Part shown: one piece after another, positions 1 to 11,196 of the stretch
Layout of the letters: the number at the start of each line of letters is the position of its first letter
Numbering within the stretch: position 1 is the stretch's first letter
Assembly: GCA_021018995.1 (NCBI GenBank)
Contig: CM037593.1
Span: 11,870,088-11,934,087, forward strand
DNA from: Chloranthus sessilifolius
Taxonomy: Eukaryota; Streptophyta; Magnoliopsida; Chloranthales; Chloranthaceae
Direction: 5' to 3'
Length of the DNA: 64,000 bases
Notes under the pieces: generated by a model
Seen by the model: only the letters and a program-made list of their open reading frames with translations
Database searches by the model: none
What the model was told of the DNA's origin: nothing
Position numbers and translations under genes: made by a program

Positions 1-879
1 ATAACGAAGTTCAAATTTTTTTTTATTTTTATAAAATCATGGATAGAAACAGTCTCTCTCAGAATAGAAGAGGTATATATAGCTCTAAAACTCACTGGGT
101 ATATAATATTTTTGAAACTATCGTCTAAATATTGCAGTTTAAATTAATTTATAGTTTCAAACATTCATTCTTTGATACGGTTCTCAAAAGAGACTAAACA
201 TAAATTGTGTTGTTCTATCGTTATGATTATTGAACTTTCACTATGATGGATCATAGAAATTTCAGATTTCAAAAATTTTCTTTCATATTCACATGTGATG
301 GTTAAACTACTATAAAAAAAATTCTGCTCAATTTTTTTTATTTTATACTATACTAATATATACTATACTACTGTATATCCCCCCCCCCCCCTCCAAACTT
401 AAAATTGACAATGCCCTCATTGGCACAAAAACAGGGGGTATGGAAAAATAATACCTAAAAATTAATATTATCTCTTATTTCTTACTAGTTGTGAAAAAAA
501 AACTTCGTAAGAAATATTTCCCCAAACTTGAGAGGAAAACACAATGATTTTATATCTCAAAGACAATATAAAAAAAAATGGTAGTGGTTAGTAACAAAAT
601 AAAAGTTGCTATAATTTGTTGATATAGGACCGATTGGAAAAAAAAATCTTACGAATATCCTCCCCAAACTTGAGAGGAAAAATCATTCAGTTTAATCACA
701 AATTAGAAGCTATAAAAGTTAGTAAAAAAAAAAAAGTTAGTAACATGAAAAGGAAAGAAAAAAATTTCTATATATTACTGAATATTTACAGAGAAAAGAA
801 CTAAAACCTAATTACATCGAAGATAATAATCCTAGAAAAAATCTAGACTCATACTAAACTATACTAAATTAGAATAGAC
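1..879. other. AT-rich retroelement interior, no gene
   Basis: I see no coding sequence. The stretch holds a run of 13 C (379-391) and two copies of a 20-bp word beginning CCCCAAACTTGAG (520-539 and 662-681). Its position next to a tRNA-Asp primer site at 1,873-1,889 that points leftwards suggests it is the interior of a minus-strand LTR retrotransposon whose distal part lies outside the window. Confidence 0.4.
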
Positions 880-1470
880 TAGACACCGGCATCAACGTCC
901 GAGAGAAAGGTTCTTCGATAAAGATCGGTCCTCAGCAAAAATGTTGTCGCCCATAACCTAAAATAGGGACACCACTCAGAAGTAAGTGTGTCCAATAGAA
1001 AAGGGAAACGAAAGGTTTTAAGAAAATTTAGGAGATGGCGGTGGGGGATGGGGTGAACGAGGTGGTTGATGGGCGGAAGAAGAGGAAGAAGTGGACGATG
1101 GGGGAAGAGGTGTGCAAAGTTGTGAAGAGGTGGAAATGGAAACTGGTTCCATTTTCTTATTTTTCTTTTTCTTTCTTTTATTCTTTTTCTTTTCTTCCTT
1201 AGCCAAAATCTTATGTACTTCCTCATACTCGTCCCATAGGAATTGCAGAGGATCTGATTCTGGTAGTGGTGGTGGGTCATCTCATACTAGAAAAAACTTT
1301 ATTGGATTATAGTTAATTTTATCGTCTGTCATGGATAAGGATTGGATGGTAGGGACGATAGGGAATGATTTTACTAAGGACGAGCTATTCTTGTATTTAA
1401 AGTGTTGGGGTGGCGAAATACGAACTGTCATATAAAATTTTATATTCTCCCTGGATTTAATTGCCATTAT
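880..1470 (-). pseudogene. Degenerate Lys-rich/Pro-Ser-rich ORF in retroelement interior
   Basis: On the minus strand two open stretches follow one another in different frames. The first runs from a Met codon near 1,467 and ends near 1,285. The second shows a Glu/Lys-rich run (about 1,180-1,205) followed by a Ser/Pro-rich tail ending near 1,020. I do not recognise the protein. It lies downstream of the tRNA-Asp primer site of a minus-strand LTR element, where a gag or an extra ORF would be expected, so a decayed retrotransposon ORF is the simplest reading. Low-complexity composition could also give open frames by chance. Confidence 0.3.
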
Positions 1471-1872
1471 GATTTTACAGAGAGTTGATTGGCAATAAGT
1501 TGTAGGCTAGGGTAAATACGAAACGTCGTATAATTCATTATGGTTAATGATATCGTCGAGGACACCTTGATAAACAATAATTTCTTTTACTACGCGACAG
1601 AATGTTTATCCAGTATATGCTTCACACATGAATTTGAGTGTGGTTTCTATAGTGGCACTACCTTTTTTTTTTTTTTATAAGAAGAACAGGGAGAGAAATA
1701 AATCTGAGCCTCTAAATTTCATAGCCGACAGAAGTTGAAAACTTTCGGTTCGTTGCTCTGAATAAACCTGCAAAAAGATTTAAGTGATCAAAGAAATTTA
1801 AAAATAAAAATAAAATTAAAAAGAGAAAGATAAATATTTGTTTTCTTAGATTAATAAAAATAATAAAAATTA
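1471..1872. other. Untranslated leader of minus-strand LTR element
   Basis: No coding sequence seen. The stretch lies between the primer site (1,873-1,889) and the degenerate ORF, so it would be the 5' leader of the minus-strand element. It contains an A/T-rich homopolymer patch at about 1,660-1,680. Confidence 0.35.
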
Positions 1873-1889
1873 TCTCCGACAACGGCGCT
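1873..1889 (-). other. Primer binding site, tRNA-Asp type
   Basis: The reverse complement reads AGCGCCGTTGTCGGAGA, close to the complement of the 3' end of plant tRNA-Asp (TGGCGCCGTTGCCGGGGA). This primer site is typical of Ty3/gypsy elements of the Tat/Athila group. It lies just downstream, on the minus strand, of the LTR at 1,897-3,482 and fixes that element's orientation. Confidence 0.65.
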
Positions 1890-1896
1890 AAAAACT

Positions 1897-3482
1897 TGAC
1901 CGGCTTACTATGTGTGTATCTAATTAAGTCTTAACCTATTGTAAGCATACAATAAAAATTTTAGAGCTAGTATAGAATCGTTCTCACGAAGATAGTTATT
2001 ACTTATATTAATCTATTTTTCAAAAAACTTATACTTATCTTTAATGATTCCTAAACTACTGGAGAAATTTGAATAAAGAATTTTCTAAACTAAAATGTAT
2101 AAAAATAAATTCTAATCCTCCAACTTCAGATTATGGTCGTCAATCACAATCCTATGCTATTGGATATTTATGAAATTAAACAGTACCGTTACATCATATA
2201 TCAATTCTTCTAGTATTGGGTGTCAATCAACACTAAAATCCTATCAATATAGATTTAATCTAATCAACAATCAATCAGAAATTTGGTCGTCAATCAAACT
2301 CTAGAAAATTGAAGAATGAAAAATAAAAATCATTAGACTAATATGCAAATTCTAACCTGAGTCGTCAATTCAAATCAAAACTTAGAGATGTTTACAAAGC
2401 AGTAAATAAAAGAAAATAAAAATTTAAACTAATATATCCTTCACCCCTCAGCTGGAGTCGTCAATTCCTTTTGAGAAACTACAGATATCTATACTAATCT
2501 TCAGCACCTAATAGCAGTCGTCAATTGCTCTTGAGAGACCTCTGATATCTAATCTACTCTAACTATTTTACACTATTGATCGGAAGAAAACCCATCCTCG
2601 AGCGTCAATTGAGTCTGAATTTCTTTGATGATTATTCCTATTCCGGGCTCTCTTATTTATAGATCATAAGGAGTCAGTTTACAAAATTTCTACATCTAAT
2701 AGAATAAATTACTAAACTAAAAGATTCATAATATAACTCTACTTCTAATTTTATCTTTCATGTACTTCAGTGGTTGAGTGGTTGATATACTTCCTGAACT
2801 TTCTTTATACTTTAGCAGTAGAGTCCTTCAAAGTCTTCTTCATCAATTTCCTTGGATCCGTGATTCATCAGACTTCTAATTCAAGAGATCTTCTAATACT
2901 GGTTCACGGCGGTATCCTATGCACGTGATCAGCAGCAGTGAGCTAAGCCTTTTGTAAAATTGCTAATAACAATTCTATGTTCTTTCTTCTTCAGTAGAAA
3001 ATCATAAATTTCAACTTTCTGCTTTCAATATGGTTCATAGAAAGAAAATCGTAAAAGATGATTCTTCAGTTATTTATCTTTTTCTGTAAAATCGCAAATG
3101 ACGATTTTATACTTCTTCATACTGCTCACTCTTATGAGTTGGATAGACTTGGTGGACGATTCCCTGGAAAATCATAATTACTTTTCTTCCTTGAACGACT
3201 TCTTCTGTAGAATCATAAATTACGATTATTTGGCTTTCATAGTCTCTCACTCTGGAAAATCGTAAATAACGATTTTTCATTCTTTTCAGTAGGTAGAGCT
3301 TTTGTCTTTCATTCTATTGTCATTATTACTATTTTTTGAGTTACTTTGGATGAATATTAACACTTTGACTCTATTTTACTGTTTTTTCTTAATATCTGCA
3401 TATCAACAACTTATTAGTAGCAAACTATGGCCTAGAATCACTAAGTTAAGGGTGATAAAATGATAAATTATGTGACTGGTCA
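1897..3482 (-). mobile_element. LTR of a Tat/Athila-like gypsy element (minus strand)
   Basis: Read on the minus strand the segment begins TGACC and ends GGTCA, a short terminal inversion, and is followed by the tRNA-Asp primer site. It is the inverted homologue of the LTR at 4,803-6,178. Two internal motif arrays stand out. In the U3-like part (about 2,950-3,280) short imperfect palindromes of the form AAAATCGTAAAT-ACGATTTT recur about seven times. In the other half (about 2,138-2,620) the word GTCGTCAATT recurs about seven times, 60-90 bp apart. No ORF is credible here. The partner 3' LTR would be left of the window. Boundaries are read by eye. Confidence 0.6.
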
Positions 3483-3793
3483 AAACTCCCACTCTTTTGT
3501 TGCTTCAACAAAGGTTTCCTCGAGGAATCGTGAAACTGCTCCAGCAGTATCGAAGCCAATAATAAGGGTTAGCACATCTTTAGTCATTATACCGAAGAGA
3601 AGAGATTTCAACAGTTGTCTTCGAAACAAACTTATCAGTGACGTCTGCTAATTTGTGAGTCATTGGGATTGAGATGATCGTCAAGTCTGAGCATTGAGAT
3701 CAGAGGATCAGCCTGCTCTTTTCAGACAAGATAGTTTTTCTGGGTGAGCTTGACAGATTATGGCCACAAAATGTGCCATTGTGGCGATGCTCA
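3483..3793. other. Retroelement-derived spacer
   Basis: No gene seen. A short open stretch at 3,460-3,651 starts inside the neighbouring LTR and has no recognisable motif. The stretch separates the Tat-like LTR from an LTR-like repeat of another family. Confidence 0.3.
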
Positions 3794-4244
3794 TGTTGAG
3801 CAAATATAATTAATCAAAGGCAATTAATTTCAGTCATAAACAAAGAAGGATAATCTTAAGGTTAGAACATACCTTTATGATGAGGATGATTCGTTAAAGA
3901 ATTCCGATAAACGACTCGCTTAGATGGCTTGAGGACAAAACTACCTCGCTTCTATCTCTCTCTATACGATGGACACAATAACATTGAGCAGCAATGATCT
4001 GGGGATGTTGTCCTCTTTTATATCATGCTCTTGAATCCTAACCCATTAAGAATTCAAGAGAGAGGCGTATTACTAGGAAATAGGGATTGACTTACTACAA
4101 ACCAATCATGCCAAAGCTGACTCCTAAAGTTGTGTGGAGTAAGATCCCGTTACAAACGAAAATTCTTAAAGCCTTTTGTCAATCAAGTTTTGAGTAAATA
4201 AGAAAAGAGTTAAAGTTAGTGTGCGGGTCAAAAATACCCAAAAA
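3794..4244 (-). mobile_element. LTR-like repeat, same family as 10,204-10,510
   Basis: It starts TGTTGAGCAAATAT and runs to a tail GGTCAAAAATACCCAA. Long blocks match the repeat at 10,204-10,510, including a stretch starting CAAAGAAGGATAATC and one with CTCGCTTCTATCTCTC. The 10.2-kb copy has a primer site beside it on the minus strand, so this copy is probably a solo or partial LTR in the same orientation. The right edge is degraded and I see no target duplication. Confidence 0.5.
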
Positions 4245-4802
4245 TTTCTCACTTGAACCACACATTAACTAGAATATAAAATAAAATAAAATAGAAAACA
4301 ATGAAAACAACATGATTAAATTAGTTCAAAAACGGATGGCCATTCTTTAAATTTTTGTAAAAACATTGACTTTCAAGACTTCGAGTAACAAACATTCTTC
4401 CAAGTTCAGTAAAAACCTTAATGTCAGATCATGAATGCCTCACACTATGACAGGTCTATGCTCAAGACACTAATATCATTAATAAACTTGAGAGCTTACC
4501 GTGGTTTTAGTGACACCCAAAAATATATACTTTAATACAACCTCTTGTATATATCTTCCCATTCGTCCTGCTTCATACCTTAATATATGTTGTCCTGATA
4601 TATTACGGCATGCGCCATATGAAAATCATTACCTACCTAGCTATCAGGACAAAAGCTACATAGACTATGGTGCCTAATCACGATAACTCAAGCGACCTTA
4701 TTTGAACACTTATGTTGAACGATAATCATGGGATCAAATAAAGATGAATCAAAGTAATATAACAAGTAAGGCACACAAGTAAGTATATTGTGAGATAATG
4801 CC
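4245..4802. other. Copia-derived non-coding sequence
   Basis: No coding sequence seen. The end (about 4,780-4,802) resembles the sequence resumed at 6,179, as expected if the solo LTR at 4,803-6,178 was inserted into it. With 6,179-6,300 it makes two imperfect copies of a roughly 50-bp unit containing CCCACTCAAACAGAGT. Confidence 0.4.
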
Positions 4803-6178
4803 TGATCAGTCATATAATTTATCATTTTATCACCCTTAATTTAGTGATGCTAGACCCCAATTTGCTACTAATGAGATGCTAATGTGTAGATATTTAAAAA
4901 GGATAGCAGAAAAATATTAAAGTGTTAATTTTTATCAAAATGAACTTAAAAAGCAATAAGAATCACGATCGCATGAAAATACGACTAATCGTATTTTAAG
5001 AACCAATGGTAAGAGAAATCGTAACCTCGAAGGAGCGACATTGAAGAACAAAAGAAGGAATCGTAAATTACAATCCTATAAAAAGAACGCTCAAGACTAG
5101 TTTAGCACGATCGTTCAAAGAGCAAGAATTGTACTGAATGAAGAGATACGATCGTACTTACGATTATATACATTAAAGCTCGCTGCTACTACTGATCACA
5201 AGAAGATTGTACCACCATGCACATAATTAAAAAATCACTTGAATTAGAAGTTTGGCAATTTATGGATCTAAGAAGATTGGTGAAAGAACCCTGAAGATCT
5301 TTGCTATTAAAATTAAGGAGAAAAGTCTTGCACCCATCTATCATCTAAAGCAAGGAAGATTAGGATTATAAGTTTTATTATTTTTGGAATCTTTTGTTCT
5401 CAGTAATTTTCTTTTATTAGAATTTGAATAATGTAGACCGACCCCTTATGAGCTATAAATAAGAGGGCTTAACATAGAGAAAAACTTATCGAAGGAATTC
5501 TCAGCATCAATTGACGACTGAGGTTGGGTTTCCTGAAGATCACCTTAGTTTAGTTTAGTTTAGATATTCAAAGTTTCTCGAGATCAATTGACGACTGCAA
5601 CTGAGAAACTGGAAGATTAGAATAGATATTCGTAGTTTCTCAGAAGTAATTGACGACTGCAACTGGGAGATGAAAGATATATTTTATTGTTTTCTAGTTT
5701 AGATTTATGTTTATTGCATTTTCCTACTTTGTAAACATCTAAAAGTTTTTGATTTTAATTGATGACTAAAGTCTTGAATTTGGAAATTAGTGTAGCGAAT
5801 TTTCTTTTCCATCTTTAATTTTCTAGTGTTTGATTGACGCCCAAATTTTTGGAAGATTGTTGATTAGTAAAACTCTATGTTGAAGAAGTTTAGTTTTTTA
5901 TTAACACCCAATTTCTAGAGGTCTGAGATATAGTGTAACGGTATTTTGATTTTGTAAACATCCGAGAATTGAAGGATTGTGAATGACAACCATAATCTGG
6001 AAGTATGAGGATTTAGATTTATTTTTTTGCATTTTAGTTTTAAAATTTATTCTTTAAAGGTAAATAAAAGGTTTCTAAATTTTACAACCTTCCTCGTGGG
6101 ATCGACCTTATACTAGTGCTACAAGTTTCGTTATGCGCTTGCAATAGATTAATACTGAGTACATTCATAGAGCTACCA
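4803..6178 (+). mobile_element. Solo LTR of Tat/Athila-like element
   Basis: This is the + strand counterpart of the minus-strand LTR at 1,897-3,482. It starts TGATCAGTCA, ends CTACCA, and is flanked by ATGCC (4,798-4,802) and ACGCC (6,179-6,183), a 5-bp duplication with one mismatch. No primer site follows, so this is a solo LTR left by recombination. It carries the same internal arrays: ATCGTA/TACGAT palindromes at about 4,970-5,180 and repeated TTGACGACTG words at about 5,510-5,830. Confidence 0.65.
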
Positions 6179-6387
6179 ACGCCCACTCAAACAGAGTCCT
6201 CAAACGATACATTGTGAGACAACTCCCACTCAAACAGAGTCTTCAAAGGACTAGTATTCCCAATCTGGTCACACATGTTTTGAACACTTTTAATATATTT
6301 CGTAGCAGCATCATTATGTCAATAGACAATCATTGGTCACTTCGATTTTATTGAATATTTTGATCATTAGTGAATTTGATTTTGTCC
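6179..6387 (-). mobile_element. Interrupted copia sequence right of the solo LTR
   Basis: Continuation of the sequence left of 4,803. It contains the second copy of a roughly 50-bp unit with CCCACTCAAACAGAGT and runs into copia pol remnants. No intact ORF. Confidence 0.35.
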
Positions 6388-6650
6388 TTAATTTCTGACT
6401 CCCATTGATTGTATCATCTTCAAGAAAGTTAATATAAATAGTCTTAACGTTTGTAAGGAGTTTTGAGAATGTTTGAAATTATGGTAGGTCCAAAAATTTT
6501 GTTGTTTGATTATTTTTCCTTCCACACATTCGACACGGGTATTAAAATCATTGAAATCTTTCTTTGGAAGAATATCATTTATGATTATTGATTTTAGATC
6601 TATCCTAAAGATATGACCCAATCGTCTATGCTGAGAGCATGAAAAGTTCT
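6388..6650 (-). pseudogene. Copia pol remnant, GAG-pre-integrase region
   Basis: On the minus strand the translation includes HRRLGHIFRIDL, then a stretch reading ILPKKDFNDFNTRVECVEGK. This matches the gag-pre-integrase domain of Ty1/copia polyproteins, which normally reads H.RLGHIS and C..C.GK. The first Cys of the usual C-x2-C pair is Arg here. It lies in order downstream of the gag at 7,333-7,848 on the same strand, with frameshifts and lost sequence between. A decayed, non-functional element. Confidence 0.65.
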
Positions 6651-7332
6651 TCAGCCAAAATAGATATACTTAGACCTATAAAAAATAGAAGTCACGCACA
6701 AGTAGAAGGGACAAACAAATTGTCAAGTAGTAATTAAAATAAACTATTTCCTAGAGAACCATATCCAACAGTAACAGAATTTAAAATAAAAGTTAAACTA
6801 TCGCCTAAAAGAGTAAAAATATAAACAACTCTAATCAGTCTAACATTAGTAATGAAACTTCATATAAAGGATAAAATATAAAATAAAAGAAAAAAGTCCA
6901 CAATCAATAGAATTTGTCGAGAATTTAAGAACTAAAATAAAAGTTCATATTACTGTAACCTTCAATTCCTCATTGCCAAAGAATAGCTTTTCGTCCAACC
7001 TGGGGCTCCTCCAGTTGATTAGCACCTCCTTGCTGCTTTTTTTTCATAATATTTTTCTATAAGTAGCAATCTTTCATGATATGGCCTTTCTTTTTGTAGA
7101 AATGACAACTATCATCATCTTCAATCTTTACAATATTTAGCTTGGAATCTTCATTTATTCTTTTATCATTGTAGTAGTTCTGCTTTTGACCCTTCTTTTT
7201 GAAAGTTTTCTAGAGAGTTAGTTTATAGGTAGAATTATCAGAATGATTGTAGCCAAAATTAGCAAACTTGATTTTGTTTCCTTGAAGTCTCTCTTTTTTC
7301 ATCATACACATTGAAATCAATTGATTCAAATC
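6651..7332 (-). pseudogene. Copia gag C-terminal region with degenerate zinc knuckle
   Basis: The minus strand at about 7,065-7,108 translates to CHFYKKKGHIMKDC, a retroviral-type CCHC zinc knuckle in which the second Cys is Tyr. Lys-rich sequence around it fits the nucleocapsid end of a copia gag. The frame to the upstream gag ORF is broken. The rest of the stretch is decayed polyprotein without clear motifs. Confidence 0.55.
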
Positions 7333-7848
7333 TCATTTGTCTTTCTGAGCGTTGCAATTCACTTTCAAAGTATCAAATTGCGTAGGAAGGAAAACAACAA
7401 GTAAATGCACTACGACATCTTCTTCGATGTTAATTCTTTGTTCTTTGAGCTTCATATCCAACATGAATATTTTAAGAATAAATTTCCGCACACTCTCATT
7501 ACCATCATATCGTATGTTGGCAAATTGTACCAAATAATCGTACTGTAGGGATTTTACTGTTCCAACGAACTGGTCCTGGATGATCTTTAATAATTCTTTG
7601 ACAGTTTCTGTAGTTTTAATACCGCTCCTAAAGGGTTCAGTAATAGAAGCATGTATGATCATCATTGTCATACGATTTGCCTTGTCCCATCGAGTGCATT
7701 GAATCTTTTGAGTTTCAGTGGCGTTGGACGGTAGGGTTGGCTTATTCTCCGTGAGAACAAAGTCATAGTCCATATATCCAAGGGTCAAATCAAGACCCAT
7801 CCACCAGGTGTTATAATTTGTGCCATTAAATTTTTCAATACTCGCCAT
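7333..7848 (-). CDS. Ty1/copia gag polyprotein fragment
   Basis: An open frame of 171 codons starts MASIEKFNGTNYNTWW, the classic start of plant copia gag proteins (DUF4219/UBN2 family). A KLxGxNYxxW core is followed by helical capsid sequence with FRSGIKTTETVKELL and LQYDYLVQFANIRYDG. Gag packages the element's RNA into virus-like particles. The frame stops before the zinc knuckle, which is found out of frame at about 7,065-7,108. Pol is represented only by the remnant at 6,388-6,650. The element is therefore dead in this copy, although the gag start itself is well preserved. No splice sites are needed. Confidence 0.75.
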   Translation of the reverse strand: MASIEKFNGTNYNTWWMGLDLTLGYMDYDFVLTENKPTLPSNATETQKIQCTRWDKANRMTMMIIHASITEPFRSGIKTTETVKELLKIIQDQFVGTVKSLQYDYLVQFANIRYDGNESVRKFILKIFMLDMKLKEQRINIEEDVVVHLLVVFLPTQFDTLKVNCNAQKDK

Positions 7849-8600
7849 TTGTTGGTATAAGACTGATCCGTCTATAACTGATATGAAAATAAATAACTAT
7901 CAGCACATTGTTCGATTAGAACTTTATATAATAAAATTCATACTCGAGTCAAGGTTGAATTAATCAAAGTGTAAACAAACATATGCAAATGAACATTCAC
8001 TCTGAGGGACAAGACTTTAGTCATTATCTCAGCATCACCTTGGGGCAGAAGCTTTGATTTATCGTAAGTCTCCTTAAGTTGTATTTAGGAACACACATAG
8101 ACCTAGTCAAATATGTTTTTGGTTTGATCGAAACTATCCATCAGTTTAGGTCAGAAGTGTTACTCTTCTCTCACCTAGACACACATTACTATTCTACTCA
8201 TTCTATCTATATGAAGATCTAAATCAGCTTTGGTCAGAAATAGTAGTTCACACAGAGGAATGCACATATAATCTTAATAAAATTGAATATCAAAATTTAA
8301 GGATAACGTGTCCTCCATATGTCGGTCACCTTTGGGCAGACTATAATCTTACTTTAGCTATGCATCCCGAAACTATTACTTTACCGTTCTACCTAAACCC
8401 GTTTATAGATAAAACTTAAGCTCCTAGGCATTTTATCATATCAATAGTTCAAAGTTCGTTTATTAGAGAATCTTAACATACTAATTTTGATTAAATTTAA
8501 TTTAATGAGTAAAGTTCATAAGAATAGACATTATATGTGCTCGGTTTATATATAAAAGGTTCATTAACAAGAAAAATGGACATGATATAACTATAAACAT
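7849..8600 (-). mobile_element. Copia 5' leader/LTR remnant
   Basis: AT-rich and without credible ORFs. It lies immediately upstream, on the minus strand, of the copia gag start and so should hold the element's leader and 5' LTR. I could not fix the LTR ends or a primer site with confidence. Confidence 0.35.
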
Positions 8601-8889
8601 TGACATGATGGTGCAAGAGCAACAAGTTGAAAAGGTTCAACAATTCCTTTATAACATGAGGAAAAGATGTATAATTGCATAAAATAGATTGAATGAACTT
8701 TGACTGGAATTATTATGTAGTGATTCCAATTTCATGTCTTTGATACACCTTATTTATTTATATGTGCCTAATATTGTTTCCACCGCATGTTTTAAATTTT
8801 CAAACGTTGTAATTAAGACGCTCTTAGTCCCTTATAATATTTTTATAGTTCATGATATGCGATGGTACAACCTGAACTCAGCGAAATTT
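8601..8889. other. Intergenic, nothing recognised
   Basis: AT-rich sequence. One short open stretch (8,734-8,919) has no recognisable motif. Confidence 0.3.
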
Positions 8890-9195
8890 GGATTCGCCCA
8901 ATTTTTTGTAATTCACTAAACGGAAGCCAAGCCAAGCCGAATAAGAATCGAACTCGGGCAAGTGTCCGAACCCGAACTGCTTAGCTTGAATTTTTTTTTT
9001 TTTTAAATGCCCTTTAAAAAGTTATAAGCCCAGCCCGAATAGCTAATAGGGTCGGGTTCAAGCTATGGATTTCATAAACGGGCTTAGCTTGGCCCGGCCC
9101 GATTAGCTAAATGGGCCGGGCCCAAATTTTTTTTATTTTTTTAAACTGGCCAAATGAAAATCCAGCCCGAACCCAGCCCGGCCCGTTGATATCCC
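8890..9195. repeat. Oligonucleotide-word island (GCCCGA/GGCCCG)
   Basis: Degenerate copies of GCCCGAA, GGCCCGG and GCTTAGC-like words recur at irregular spacing. The stretch is interrupted by a T-run (8,992-9,004) and ends in GTTGATATCCCT. The words are not in fixed-period tandem. Similar islands with other words occur at eight more places in this window. Confidence 0.6.
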
Positions 9196-9595
9196 TAATA
9201 CAACCTAAGATCTTACAATAAGAGGTTGTGAGATTTTCGGTCACTATATATCAAGTCCAAAATGGTCCCAGACAGTTCAAACAATGAGTCCAACAACATA
9301 TAGCTCTCGACGAGTAGACCAAAAACGATAGGTCATATGTGAAAATTAGAATTTTATATCTCTAGATATCGTGTTCCAAAGATTGAGCCCGAATTAGATT
9401 CAATTCGGTGGTGAATGCAGATTCACAGTATTAAATTGACTTTTGCAGTTGGCAAAAAAAGATCATAAATCAGGCTGAAAATAAGCTTGCCTGCAACTTA
9501 GTTGGAACACTATTAATAGATTTTGATGGGCTTGGACAGGTCCAGATCAGATTCTCATGGCCCAAATAGATTTTATTTATTTATTTATTTTAGTT
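9196..9595. other. Intergenic, nothing recognised
   Basis: No coding or structured repeat seen, apart from an ATTT run at about 9,570-9,590. Confidence 0.3.
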
Positions 9596-9720
9596 GGGAA
9601 GCACTAGCTTTGGTGCTTCAGCTCCACATGCGATAAATACCCACAAGAAGCATTAAGTCGGGAAGCACTAGCTTTGGTGCTTCAGCTCCACATGGGATAA
9701 ATAATCACCAGAAGCATTGA
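9596..9720. repeat. Two tandem copies of a 64-bp hairpin-bearing unit
   Basis: GGGAAGCACTAGCTTTGGTG begins at 9,596 and again at 9,660. Each copy can fold, AGCACTAGC/TTGGTGCTT. A related inverted copy lies near 39,085-39,115, so this belongs to a dispersed repeat. Confidence 0.7.
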
Positions 9721-10203
9721 CTTTAGTGATTCTCTCTATACACTGTAGAAAATTTTAAAACGTTCAGTCCTTTTTATGATGGATCTGGAGCTCCAGGTTA
9801 AATGGTCGGACCGGGTCATGGATCACGGCCGGCTGGCCGTGTAACCGCCGACGGTGACCTGAATTAGTCCGACGGTGCCGGCGAGACGAGTAGACCGGTG
9901 AAGGCCCGGCCGCCAGCCGTCAAGCAGAAGAGGTGGACCGGCGATGGTGAGGTACAAAAAACCCTCACTATCATCTTCGATCTCTGCTGCTGCAATTTTT
10001 GTTTATTTATTATTATTATTATTATTATTTTCATACATATGACCTTTGTGGCCAGCCAGTTTCCTAGCAGAGTTTTACCAACCATCCGCCAATGTAGTCG
10101 GCGAACGCACGACGTCGGCAAAACAACCGGCAGGCAATAATTTTTTTATTTTTTTATTATTGATTGAAAAGAAATTAGCCTTAACTATAGGGCTGATACC
10201 AAT
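9721..10203 (-). mobile_element. GC-rich retroelement leader with primer site
   Basis: The stretch is unusually GC-rich for the window (9,780-10,130), with CCGGC-type words and a TTA/ATT microsatellite near 10,005-10,030. The last bases before the LTR, GGGCTGATACCAAT (10,190-10,203), are the reverse complement of ATTGGTATCAGCCC, a Met-tRNA-type primer site. This fits the leader of a minus-strand element whose 5' LTR is 10,204-10,510. Open frames on both strands (9,864-10,140) are probably compositional. Confidence 0.5.
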
Positions 10204-10510
10204 TGTTGAACAAATATAATGAATCAAAGGCAATCAATTTTAATCCTAAACAAAGAAGGATAATCTATAGTTAGAACATACATTTATCATGAGGATGATT
10301 CCTTGCGGACAAAACTGCCTCGCTTCTATCTCTCTCTATACGATGGCACGATAAAAGAGGGGATGTGGTCCTTTTTTATATCATGCCCTTCAATCCTAAG
10401 CCAAGGAGTCAAGGGAGAGGGGTATCACTAGAAAATCATGCCCTTGAATGCTAACGAATCAAGGATTCAAGGGAAGTTAAAGTTAGTGTGTGGGTCACAA
10501 ATACCCAACA
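10204..10510 (-). mobile_element. LTR with adjacent primer site (minus strand)
   Basis: It starts TGTTGAAC and ends ACCCAACA, so it has TG...CA ends with a TGTTG/CAACA inversion. The primer site at 10,190-10,203 adjoins its left end, making it the 5' LTR of a minus-strand element. It is a shortened relative of the repeat at 3,794-4,244. Confidence 0.6.
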
Positions 10511-11196
10511 GCTAAAGTCCGAGGTAGAAGATGATGCCATTGGAGACAGATCAACAAAGAAGAACAAAAAAAGAGCCACTGAGACGTGGTGGCTCTGATA
10601 CTATAAAACCTTTAGGATCTCTGTTGATGAGTTCTCACAACCATGGTTTTGCTGGTTGTGGAGTGTGTATATAAAAATTGAAAGGTACAAGATAAAAGGG
10701 AATGGTTACAACAGAAACTCCATGTCCCTTTACAACTGGCGTATTTAGAATTTTGGAATATCAGAATGAGTCAATTGTTACAACCGATCACATTGACTCC
10801 TTTTATTCAGGTGACTTTCTGTTGGTGGCTCCTGAGATTGACTGTGGTTATTGGACTGTGGTAAATCTTGGTTAATAAGAACCATCCTATCGGTGCACTT
10901 TAATATTGACCCTTTAAAAATATAAGTAACCCTCCATTTCAAGGCGCATAGATCTGTGCACTTTAATAGAGCTGCTGCTTTTACCAAAAAAATTTTGAGC
11001 AGCTTCACAAATGTCTTTACTAATTAACGGCGCATTAGTTGCAGAGAAACCATCTTGGCTATGGGAGCACTTTCTTCTTTTAAATTGAAATCTGTAGATT
11101 TTATCTCATCATCTGTAGGGATGATATCAATGAGGGAGATTCTGTTACTAGGTAAAATCGGGATGCCAATAGGGAAGAGCAGATCATTTGGTATAG
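10511..11196. other. Intergenic, possible second retroelement edge
   Basis: No gene seen. GGCTCTGATACTATA at 10,591-10,605 resembles a reversed Met-tRNA primer site, so another minus-strand LTR may start near 10,605, but I could not find its other end. Confidence 0.25.

Noticed and set aside
379..391. C13 run as a functional element
   Set aside because: It may be a polypurine tract on the minus strand or a sequencing artefact; nothing around it decides.
1091..1312. Plus-strand ORF with a Phe/Leu-rich run
   Set aside because: It is the antisense of the Lys/Glu-rich degenerate ORF on the minus strand.
9864..10140. Open frames on both strands in GC-rich DNA
   Set aside because: They lie in a retroelement leader next to a primer site, and the two strands are equally open.
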